A DNA stretch of 6,871 nt from the NCBI GenBank assembly GCA_051649365.1, contig JBOFGY010000251.1:1-6871 (forward strand), in the 5' to 3' direction. Of this stretch, positions 1-6,064 are shown piece by piece. The translations under genes were made by a program, and so were the position numbers. This DNA comes from CAVTAE01 sp051649365 (GTDB lineage Bacteria > Deinococcota > Deinococci > Deinococcales > Trueperaceae). Below the pieces are notes generated by a model. It searched no databases, was not told the DNA's origin, and saw only the letters and a program-made list of their open reading frames with translations. The number at the start of each line of letters is the position of its first letter. The stretch's first letter is position 1.

Positions 1-322
1 TGGCGAGTGCTGCACCTGTCACCATATTCGTGCTACCTGGGCCAATCGAGGCGGTGCAAGCCATCGCCGACAACCGCCGCTTGTGTTTGGCGTAGGCAAC
101 TGCTGCGTGAACTTGGGCTTGTTCGTTTTGCGGGCGGTAATAGGGCAGACCAACTTTCGTTCCAACTTCGTGCAGGGCTTGACCCAAGCCCGTCACATTC
201 CCATGACCAAAAATTCCCCAAACCCCGGCAATAAGACGGTGCTCTACCCCATCTCGCTCACTAAACTGCACGGCCAGAAAACGTACTAAGGCTTGTCCGA
301 CGGTCATTCGGATTGTTTTCAC
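1..322 (-). CDS. iolD: 3D-(3,5/4)-trihydroxycyclohexane-1,2-dione acylhydrolase, N-terminal part (cut by window edge)
   Basis: IolD is a cytoplasmic thiamine-diphosphate enzyme that hydrolytically opens the inositol-derived ring dione to 5-deoxy-D-glucuronate. The visible 107 codons translate as (V)KTIRMTVGQALVRFL..., matching the family's usual opening. Family marks are IFGHGNV at residues 37-43, the NEQ motif at 66-68 whose Glu67 should be the ThDP-activating glutamate, and SIGPGSTNMVTGAA at about 92-105. The start is GTG at 322-320: GGAGG lies 6 nt upstream, and the next in-frame ATG (307-305) would remove conserved residues and has no comparable site. About 530 further residues are expected beyond position 1, so later inositol genes may follow there. 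It is divergent from iolB, whose enzyme uses its product. The family assignment is firm; integrity of the rest cannot be judged. Confidence 0.93.
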   Translation of the reverse strand, partial: MKTIRMTVGQALVRFLAVQFSERDGVEHRLIAGVWGIFGHGNVTGLGQALHEVGTKVGLPYYRPQNEQAQVHAAVAYAKHKRRLSAMACTASIGPGSTNMVTGAALA

Positions 323-328
323 ACAATA

Positions 329-333
329 CCTCC
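329..333 (-). promoter_or_regulatory. Ribosome binding site of iolD (GGAGG)
   Basis: GGAGG on the minus strand ends 6 nt before the GTG at 322. It decides in favour of the GTG start over the in-frame ATG five codons further in. Confidence 0.85.
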
Positions 334-514
334 ACCCGACTTTTCAGTTCTTCGATTGGTTTAGCATTTCAGCGCGTCAGCTTATCAGGCTCACTGAAAC
401 ACTGACAGGCTCGTCAGCTTCCAAACCTCTATATAACCATCATCTTACCCGTCTCGGGCCTTACTGTATATCGCTTGTTTCTTGCGGCCAAGTGCGTAAG
501 AATAGAGCAAAAGC

Positions 515-519
515 GGAGG
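515..519 (+). promoter_or_regulatory. Ribosome binding site of iolB (GGAGG)
   Basis: GGAGG lies 7 nt before the ATG at 527. It supports translation from the start of the zinc-ribbon extension, so the extension is part of the native protein. The ATG at 522 reaches a stop after two codons. Confidence 0.85.
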
Positions 520-526
520 CAATGAC

Positions 527-1771
527 ATGATGGAAATCGGAACGTGTCCAACGTGTGGACACGAGTGGCGAGAAAAGCCTGAAGCCTTTTGCCCCAGCTG
601 TGGCAATGATGTACAGCCTGTAGGTCAGCAGCAAGACGCACAACGTGCAGAAACAAATTATTTACACTTTGTCCTCGAGATTATTTTGAAACTCGAGGAC
701 ACCTTTGGACTCGAGTTTAGCGAAGAAGAAGCAGAGGCTTGTACGAGGGACTCGACACGTGTTGGGGATATGGTCAGCAAAGCTCGAGCAAAACAACTCG
801 CTCAAATCTCTGGACACTATGAAGAACGGTTTTTTGAAAACCTCGTCTTTCAAATCATTGCCAATTATTTTGAAAGTTTTGATATCAGTGATATTTCAAG
901 CACGATGTCTCTACGTGCCTGCTATGACCTTTACCTCAAAAAATCTGTCAACCACCTTCACCCTTCAAAAGATGAAAAGCTTCAACTTCTTATTACACCT
1001 CAAAGCGCACATTGGCACTATCTAGGTTTTAAGGTAGTGAGATTGGAAGTAGGTGAACAAATTCGCGTCTCGAGTCAGAACGAAGAACTCGCCTTCGTAC
1101 CTTTACAAGGCACAGTTACATTTACAGTAAACGAACAAACCTTTGCTGTATCGCGCAAAAATGTTTTTGAAGAGCTGCCCCACGTTCTTTATCTGCCACC
1201 TCAACACGAAGTAACACTCAAAGCAGAAAGTTCTTTAGAAATCGCTTGGGGGTCTGCACCCGCAACAGGTAAATATCCCCTGCGTCTTTTTAGACCCGAG
1301 GAAATGAAAAAAGAAGTGCGTGGCGGCGGTGCTGCAAAAAGACAAGTGAATCATATCCTAAGTCATCCCTTACCCGCAGAGCGTTTAATTTTATTTGAAG
1401 TTTACGTGCCAGGTGGCAGTTGGTCGGGTTATCCTCCACACTGTCATGACGGGAAGTTTGGGTCACCCTATTTAGAAGAAACCTATTATTACCGCGTTAC
1501 ACCAGAAAATGGGTTTGCACTGCACCGCAACTACGATATTGATACAAATTTTGACGAACGCTTCACCGTGAAAGACCGAGACCTCGTTTTAGTCACGAGG
1601 GGTTTTCATCCTGTGGCAGCCGCACCTGGCTCGAATATTTATTTCTTAAACTTTTTAGCTGGCGAATTACAAGATGAGGCTCGAGCCACCCCACCCTATG
1701 ATGACCCAAACTATGCTTGGCTGAAAGAAGATTGGGAAGGCAAAGCGTTGAAGTTACCCCTACTCCATTAA
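527..1771 (+). CDS. iolB: 5-deoxy-glucuronate isomerase with N-terminal zinc-ribbon and ACP-like extension
   Basis: IolB converts 5-deoxy-D-glucuronate, the IolD product, to 2-deoxy-5-keto-D-gluconate in the cytoplasm. Residues from about 150 to 414 are a full-length KduI/IolB bicupin. The second cupin carries YPPHCHDG (His305, His307), YLEETYYYR (317-323, metal-ligand Glu) and GFHPV (His361), so the metal site looks intact. B. subtilis IolB is about 271 residues; this protein has 414. The extra N-terminus holds a zinc ribbon, CPTC (7-10) and CPSC (22-25). A helical stretch follows, whose residues 51-83 resemble the second half of acyl carrier protein (LEDTFGLEFSEEEAE) but lack the phosphopantetheine Ser. 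The ORF is continuous, starts after a good GGAGG, and shows no in-frame internal restart with a ribosome binding site. The isomerase call is firm; the extension's role is unknown. Confidence 0.93.
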   Translation: MMEIGTCPTCGHEWREKPEAFCPSCGNDVQPVGQQQDAQRAETNYLHFVLEIILKLEDTFGLEFSEEEAEACTRDSTRVGDMVSKARAKQLAQISGHYEERFFENLVFQIIANYFESFDISDISSTMSLRACYDLYLKKSVNHLHPSKDEKLQLLITPQSAHWHYLGFKVVRLEVGEQIRVSSQNEELAFVPLQGTVTFTVNEQTFAVSRKNVFEELPHVLYLPPQHEVTLKAESSLEIAWGSAPATGKYPLRLFRPEEMKKEVRGGGAAKRQVNHILSHPLPAERLILFEVYVPGGSWSGYPPHCHDGKFGSPYLEETYYYRVTPENGFALHRNYDIDTNFDERFTVKDRDLVLVTRGFHPVAAAPGSNIYFLNFLAGELQDEARATPPYDDPNYAWLKEDWEGKALKLPLLH

Positions 1772-1802
1772 ATTTCAAACAGTGCTAAATTTCAAACAGT
1801 GC
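1769..1802. repeat. 17-bp tandem duplication across the convergent iolB / EEP-gene stops
   Basis: TAAATTTCAAACAGTGC occurs twice, back to back and identical, at 1769-1785 and 1786-1802. Copy 1 contains the iolB TAA stop (1769-1771). The neighbouring minus-strand gene ends with a TAG at 1787-1785, across the junction of the two copies. With a single copy, that gene would have ended in a TAA overlapping the iolB stop. Neither reading frame is damaged. Confidence 0.95.
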
Positions 1803-2801
1803 CGTCACTGGCGAATGGTCTGAGCCTGTTTCCCCTGTTCTTTCTTGGGGATTATCGGTAACAGATGCCATAGGCATATCAGAGAAGTGAGTGTCTACTT
1901 TAGGTAGCTTGCGCGGTTGCCCAGAGAGAAATTCTTTACTTACCAAGATGTGGTCAATCAGTTCTTTGTTACCCCTATAAATACGTGAATAGCGTCGCTC
2001 TTCTGGGATTAAAGGGGCCAGGTTGAAGAGCCTCGAGTCATCCCCTTCATCTTCTCTGTCAAAACCACTCGTACCAATCTCGCTGCCACCAGGTCCTTGC
2101 AAAATCTGCGTCGTGGCTGCGTCCGTTACATCGTTCATATCCCCCAATAAAATAAGGGCATTTTTAGTATTGTCTTCTAAAAGTTCATTTGCCTTCACAC
2201 GCAATGCAACCGCTTCAGCCGTGCGGCGTAGCAGGGCCATACCAGCCACTCGTGCCCGTTCATGCTCGTCGTTTGGTTCAAAACGAGATCCACCTGAAGA
2301 TGTTGGGTAAGTTAGCAGTTTGGATTTTAAGTGTGCGTTGATGAGCTGAAGCGAGAGATTCTTTTTGGGTTTAACGAGAACACGCAGCGCACCCCTACCC
2401 AAACCTGTTAAGCTAGTTGGCTTGCCTTCATTATCTATCCCGATGACTGTGGGCAACCCTGGTAGTGGGAAGCTGCTTATGTCTTCAAATTCCTTAAAGG
2501 GAAGGTTAGAGAGAAATGCGACGCGAATACCCCGCGAATCAGGAAAGCTCGAGAGTTGTGTGTGTGGATAGCGTTTTTTTAGGCGTTGATTGAGGTCGCT
2601 GAGGGCTTCCTCACTGCCCACTTCCTGCAAGGCGAGAATGTCGGGCTCGAGTTGTAAAATTGTCGTTGCCAAGCTGTCCAATTTCTCTTCATAGGCTGCT
2701 TTGGTTTTAGATGTAACCGTTTTAGACGTAACAGAGTTGGCGGTGTCTTGGGGATGAAAGAGATTTTCTACGTTCCAGGTTGTTACCTTGAATGTGGCCA
2801 T
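1785..2801 (-). CDS. Endonuclease/exonuclease/phosphatase-fold protein
   Basis: This is a divalent-metal phosphoesterase of the EEP superfamily (the fold of DNase I, exonuclease III and inositol polyphosphate 5-phosphatases). The family's catalytic motifs appear in order: TWNVENL (Asn10), LQEVG (Glu60), NAHLKS (His157), GDMND (Asp221, Asn223), IDHIL (Asp283, His284) and the C-terminal GSDHSPV (Asp328, His329). The 338 residues make a complete catalytic domain with no signal peptide or extra domain. AGGAGG lies 4 nt before the ATG. It is 101 bp downstream of the isomerase gene on the same strand, so it may be the last gene of that operon or be transcribed alone. Its substrate is unknown: nucleic acid, a sugar phosphate or a phosphorylated inositol are all possible, and the inositol neighbourhood alone does not decide. 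Confidence 0.85.
   Translation of the reverse strand: MATFKVTTWNVENLFHPQDTANSVTSKTVTSKTKAAYEEKLDSLATTILQLEPDILALQEVGSEEALSDLNQRLKKRYPHTQLSSFPDSRGIRVAFLSNLPFKEFEDISSFPLPGLPTVIGIDNEGKPTSLTGLGRGALRVLVKPKKNLSLQLINAHLKSKLLTYPTSSGGSRFEPNDEHERARVAGMALLRRTAEAVALRVKANELLEDNTKNALILLGDMNDVTDAATTQILQGPGGSEIGTSGFDREDEGDDSRLFNLAPLIPEERRYSRIYRGNKELIDHILVSKEFLSGQPRKLPKVDTHFSDMPMASVTDNPQERTGETGSDHSPVTALFEI
2704..2733. repeat. 15-bp near-perfect tandem repeat inside the EEP gene
   Basis: GTTTTAGATGTAACC (2704-2718) is followed directly by GTTTTAGACGTAACA (2719-2733), 13 of 15 bases identical. It is in frame and gives the doubled VTSKT near residues 24-33, a probable surface loop just after the first catalytic motif. 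Confidence 0.8.
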
Positions 2802-2805
2802 ATAT

Positions 2806-2811
2806 CCTCCT
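2806..2811 (-). promoter_or_regulatory. Ribosome binding site of the EEP gene (AGGAGG)
   Basis: A perfect AGGAGG on the minus strand lies 4 nt before the ATG at 2801, slightly close but strong. It shows that this gene is translated independently of the upstream isomerase. Confidence 0.75.
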
Positions 2812-2902
2812 ACAGCCTCATCCTAACAAGGCACCTCCAACCTATTGTCATCTAACCACTTCCTATCAAAATCGTCGAACCGCAACAACTACTGCTCGAC
2901 AA

Positions 2903-4318
2903 TTACGCCACATGATGATAAACATCCCATTTGAAATAGGTCTCAAACGCTTCTGTCAGTGCTGTGCCTGAGTGCGACCTATTCATGGCGGCATGGTGTT
3001 CAAAACCATTTTTACAGATGTGACGCATCAGTGCTTGAAGCTTTGGTACTTCGACCACCGCACGACTTCCAAAGGTACTCAGTGGGTCCTCTACAAACAT
3101 ACCGTCACCAACATAGGCTTTCATCACGCCGTTGCGGTCATCGGTAGTCACACGTGCGTAGCTAAACGGGCCCGCAGGTGTGCGACCAGAAACAACGCCG
3201 TACGTGTTTTCATCACCAAGTGTCGAACCTAAAATTGGGGCGTATTCCATTTTGAATTCCGTGCCAAAGAAACTCTTGGCCCAGTTGCCACAGTGAAACA
3301 ACACGCACTTGTTGGGATCATCCGCGTAATTATTATTCCAGTCTACAAGCGCACTTGGTGTGCCTGATGCGAGTTGCAGCGCGTACATAGAGACAACTCC
3401 TGTTATATCTACTTCACACGCACTTGGTAGCAAGGATTCGCTCATCATGCTCATCAGCGTGCAAACGTTCACACCATAGTTGAGTTGCAAAGAATCCCAA
3501 CATTGAATCGCGGAAGCGGTGATGTCGAGTGACCCCATCCAGTCATCTAAGATGATGCCAATCTTGGCCATTTTGACAAGTTTTGGGTCTGGAACACCAC
3601 TCGTATTGACATAGGCCTTAATGCCAGAAAGTCTCTCTTTGACCCTCGAGTCCTCGTCACTCAGTTTTTCAGCAGGGCCAAAGACATCCGACAGGTCAAT
3701 CGTCTGCACGCTCATCCCAAACGCTTGCAACAGTTTCTCGCTGTAGCGCGTGGTATTAAAGGCATTCGGGCGTGCGCCGACGGCACCAAGTCTCGCATTC
3801 TTAAGACCTTTCACGACACGGCAAACGCTCGCAAACTTTGTTAAATCTTTTTTGAACGAGTCTGACTTCGGATGAACGGTGTGAAGCTCGGTTACAGTAA
3901 ACGGAAAACCGTACTGATAAAGGTTGTTACAAACAGAAATCTTTCCACAAAATGCGTCACGGCGGCGTGAAGGAATGAGCTGTCCTAAATCATCGGGATA
4001 GGCTTGTACGAGAATTGGCACCTGCAAACCAGAAAGTTTTATCGTGTCGGCAATGCCTTTTTCGTCACCAAAGTTTGGGAGGCAAATCAGAATACCGTCA
4101 ATCTCGTCTTGGTGTTGCTTAAAAAGTGCGGCACATTTTTTTGCAGTCTCCCAGGTTTCGACAGCTCCCAGCTTTGTCGCGTCCTCGTCCAGTAAAATCG
4201 GACGAATGTTCATCTCTGCAAAAACGTCTAAAATATCTTTGCGCCCTTCACTAATGAGTGCGTCGGGAAAAAAGTTGCGGTTGCCGATAATCACAGCCAA
4301 GGTCATTTGTTTTGTCAT
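2903..4318 (-). CDS. L-fucose/L-arabinose isomerase-like sugar isomerase
   Basis: This should be a metal-dependent aldose-ketose isomerase of 471 residues, the usual length of the short fucose-isomerase-like family. The N-terminal Rossmann-type part begins AVIIGNRNFFPD (9-19) and includes LPNFGDEKG (80-88) and LVQAYPDD (103-110). The C-terminal catalytic part has CEVD (Glu302, Asp304), VDWN (325-328), FHCGN (His342) and GFEHH (His441, His442), the kinds of Glu, Asp and His residues that bind Mn2+ in FucI and AraA. It starts 11 bp after the glycoside hydrolase stop with no clear Shine-Dalgarno sequence, so translational coupling to that gene is likely. An alternative start is Met5. The family also includes sulfoquinovose isomerases, so the substrate cannot be read from the family; the neighbours suggest a sugar freed by the hydrolase. 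Confidence 0.82.
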   Translation of the reverse strand: MTKQMTLAVIIGNRNFFPDALISEGRKDILDVFAEMNIRPILLDEDATKLGAVETWETAKKCAALFKQHQDEIDGILICLPNFGDEKGIADTIKLSGLQVPILVQAYPDDLGQLIPSRRRDAFCGKISVCNNLYQYGFPFTVTELHTVHPKSDSFKKDLTKFASVCRVVKGLKNARLGAVGARPNAFNTTRYSEKLLQAFGMSVQTIDLSDVFGPAEKLSDEDSRVKERLSGIKAYVNTSGVPDPKLVKMAKIGIILDDWMGSLDITASAIQCWDSLQLNYGVNVCTLMSMMSESLLPSACEVDITGVVSMYALQLASGTPSALVDWNNNYADDPNKCVLFHCGNWAKSFFGTEFKMEYAPILGSTLGDENTYGVVSGRTPAGPFSYARVTTDDRNGVMKAYVGDGMFVEDPLSTFGSRAVVEVPKLQALMRHICKNGFEHHAAMNRSHSGTALTEAFETYFKWDVYHHVA

Positions 4319-4329
4319 AATTGACTATT

Positions 4330-5883
4330 CTACTTTTTTCTAAAGCGCAAGGCTAGATAAGGTTTGCCTGGTAGCTCGAGCACGTAGCCTTCAGTGTTAT
4401 CAAAAATATAGGTTTCCTCTCCCGTTAATTTCTTTGCTTTGGCAGGTGTAACCGTCATCTCCCAAGTGTCAAGAATATCAATGGTGTAGTCCTCGACACT
4501 TGGCGGCAAGATAAGCACTTTGAGTTGATATTCACCCATATAGATGAGGTGATAATCTTCGTGCAGACCACCCGCAAATTTCAAATTAAAATAGTCCCCC
4601 CAGCGGCCAGGAAAAAGACCCTGCGCCGAACCCTTTTGCGGTGTCAGAGGGCCAGGGCCTGCCTCGAGAATACGTCTTAAAAAGCCAACCCGCCGCCAAC
4701 TTTCGCCGCGCAGCACACCGCCTTTGACCCACCACACCTCGTCTTCGGGGTGCATATATGTTTCACCGTGACTTGGATAGGCACCACTCGAGGCCATCAT
4801 CCAAAAACGGTGACTTTGCTCTTGGGCAGTAATGGCACCCCAAGGATAAGGAACGTTGCCTTCGTACTCGAGTTCGTCATTCATAATAGGTTTTTTGTAG
4901 GTCTCACGCCAAGCACCCACACTGCGCATATCGGCGTTTTGAATCGAAACATGAGTAATCGAATTTTTCGTGTGATCGTAGTTTTTATCCACGTCACCAT
5001 TGTGAATCGAGCGTAAATGTCCATAGGGGTCTTCCTCCCGCAAGATGTCAAAAAATCTATCCCAACGCTCGAGCGGTTTATCACGCAGCAAATCATATTC
5101 ATTCGCCACTGCCCACCAGACATGGCGATAACTGCTAAGACGCGCTAGAATATAACGCAAATAGCGGTAGTCACTCGCTTCGTCCATTTTGGAATAACCC
5201 CAACGATCATAAGGGTGCCACAAAATAATATCAGCCTCAATGTTGAGCTCGAGCAAATCGTTGAGGCGTTTTTCAAAGTGTTGAAAAAATAAGGGATTAA
5301 GCCTCGTGAAATCTCGTTCACCCGTTGCATCGTTTTCAAAAGGATGAAGCTCGGGTTCATTATGGCTCAGCGGATAATGTAACGGAAAAATACACATGCG
5401 AACTTTGTTAAAGGCAGTCTCTCGCAATGTTGCCAGTGTCTGCTCTTGCAGGGTTTGGGGTTGATGCGTCCAGGCGTAGAGCGTCGTACCGAGTGGATAG
5501 TAAGGTATGCCATCTTCATAAACAAAATGAAATGTATCGTGAATACGCACGGGGCCGTGATTGTGGCCCGACGGTGCAACACACATAAATTTTCCTATTT
5601 GCCCATCAAGTTCAGGGACATTACTTTTTGTCGTGTAGCTCCATTCACCTTGCTGCGTTGGCATACAGCGAATGCGGTAGATACCTTCACCATCATAGAA
5701 ACCTTGGCTTACAATGACATTTTTAATAGCACTGCCACCTTCAATAGCACTGCCACCTTCAATAGCACTGCCACCCTGACTAGGACGAAACTCCGCACTC
5801 AAGCGAACTTCGAGAAAGGGATTACCGTGCTTTGGTCCTGACAAAGCCACCTCGAAACACGCCCACTGTTCAATTTGCTTCAC
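4330..5883 (-). CDS. DUF5060/DUF4038-type glycoside hydrolase (cytoplasmic)
   Basis: This is a putative retaining glycosidase. An N-terminal DUF5060 beta-sandwich (about 1-110: EQWACFEVALSGP, GNPFLEV, QGFYDGEG, GEWSY) precedes a DUF4038-like TIM barrel (about 115-400). Likely catalytic residues are Glu262 in AVANEYD (acid/base) and Glu337 or Glu339 in IMNDELEYEG (nucleophile). A small C-terminal beta-domain ends at 517. No signal peptide is present, so it probably acts on an imported glycoside. The start is GTG at 5883: an in-frame TAG lies two codons upstream and the fold begins at once, although the ribosome binding site is weak. DUF4038 includes GH140 apiosidases, but most members are uncharacterised. 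Residues 37-54 are a triplicated GGSAI(E/K) insert. It heads a probable two-gene operon with the isomerase. Confidence 0.85.
   Translation of the reverse strand: MKQIEQWACFEVALSGPKHGNPFLEVRLSAEFRPSQGGSAIEGGSAIEGGSAIKNVIVSQGFYDGEGIYRIRCMPTQQGEWSYTTKSNVPELDGQIGKFMCVAPSGHNHGPVRIHDTFHFVYEDGIPYYPLGTTLYAWTHQPQTLQEQTLATLRETAFNKVRMCIFPLHYPLSHNEPELHPFENDATGERDFTRLNPLFFQHFEKRLNDLLELNIEADIILWHPYDRWGYSKMDEASDYRYLRYILARLSSYRHVWWAVANEYDLLRDKPLERWDRFFDILREEDPYGHLRSIHNGDVDKNYDHTKNSITHVSIQNADMRSVGAWRETYKKPIMNDELEYEGNVPYPWGAITAQEQSHRFWMMASSGAYPSHGETYMHPEDEVWWVKGGVLRGESWRRVGFLRRILEAGPGPLTPQKGSAQGLFPGRWGDYFNLKFAGGLHEDYHLIYMGEYQLKVLILPPSVEDYTIDILDTWEMTVTPAKAKKLTGEETYIFDNTEGYVLELPGKPYLALRFRKK
5725..5778. repeat. 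Three tandem 18-bp repeats in the glycoside hydrolase gene
   Basis: Unit AATAGCACTGCCACCTTC occurs at 5725-5742 and 5743-5760, identical, and at 5761-5778 with 16 of 18 bases matching. On the coding (minus) strand it is in frame and gives GGSAIE-GGSAIE-GGSAIK (residues 37-54), between two beta-strands of the DUF5060 domain. Copy number can change without breaking the frame. Confidence 0.97.
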
Positions 5884-5963
5884 AATCTACACTCACTTTC
5901 ATACCCTTCAGCAAAAGCGTTACGAGGTTGGACAAGCTTCGTAGATAACTCACTGAAATATGA

Positions 5964-5993
5964 AATATAACGCCTGTTTTGTCACGCGGTCAA
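5964..5993 (-). promoter_or_regulatory. Sigma-70-type promoter for hydrolase-isomerase operon
   Basis: On the minus strand, TTGACC (5993-5988; 5 of 6 to consensus) is followed after 18 bp by TATATT (5969-5964; 5 of 6). Transcription would start near 5957, leaving a leader of about 75 nt before the GTG. Predicted from sequence only. Confidence 0.6.
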
Positions 5994-6018
5994 GGCGGAA
6001 ATTCTCGAGCAAAAACCA

Positions 6019-6050
6019 CAGAATGTTCCTAAGTTTTACAGCACATTCTG
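6019..6050. promoter_or_regulatory. Candidate operator: 8-bp inverted repeat
   Basis: CAGAATGT (6019-6026) and ACATTCTG (6043-6050) are perfect inverted copies separated by 16 bp. They sit just upstream of the transketolase -35 region, between the two divergent promoters. The arm centres are 24 bp apart, as for a dimeric regulator binding on one side of the helix. A hairpin role is less likely because the site lies upstream of both predicted transcription starts. Confidence 0.45.
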
Positions 6051-6064
6051 CGCTTGACAGTTTT

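Larger units (their letters stand above)
323..526. promoter_or_regulatory. Divergent iolD/iolB regulatory region with nested repeats
   Basis: This 204-bp gap must hold the promoters of both inositol genes. Between 367 and 420 it is dense in short repeats. There are direct copies of CGTCAGCTT (375-383, 412-420), CAGGCTC (386-392, 406-412, exactly 20 bp apart) and CACTGA (392-397, 400-405). There are also inverted pairs: CTGAC/GTCAG (402-406, 413-417) and TTTCAG/CTGAAA (367-372, 394-399). The 20-bp period fits binding on one DNA face, so I infer an operator cluster for an inositol regulator. AT-rich possible -10 elements are TATATA at 430-435 and TATATC at 467-472, but neither has a convincing -35 at 16-18 bp. 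I therefore place no promoter. Confidence 0.55.

Noticed and set aside
1..322. Absence of CTCGAG in iolD and the transketolase as a sign of gene transfer
   Set aside because: Only about three sites would be expected in the combined 1.06 kb, so their absence could easily be chance.
367..420. Short repeats as a CRISPR array
   Set aside because: The units are 6-9 bp, unevenly spaced and without spacers of regular length; operator-like repeats explain them better.
402..437. Possible iolB promoter CTGACA with TATATA or TATAAC
   Set aside because: The spacing is 22-24 bp, outside the range for sigma-70 promoters.
2023..2310. 95-codon plus-strand ORF opposite the EEP gene, rich in Ser
   Set aside because: It is a shadow of the EEP coding sequence, without a ribosome binding site or recognisable motifs.
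2874..2900. Possible hairpin GTCGA/TCGAC between the isomerase and EEP genes
   Set aside because: Only five pairs with a 17-nt loop and a poor T-run follow on the minus strand; too weak to call a terminator.
5446..5841. 131-codon plus-strand ORF opposite the hydrolase gene
   Set aside because: It is antisense to a well-supported gene, has no recognisable family features, and its repeats merely mirror the 18-bp minisatellite.
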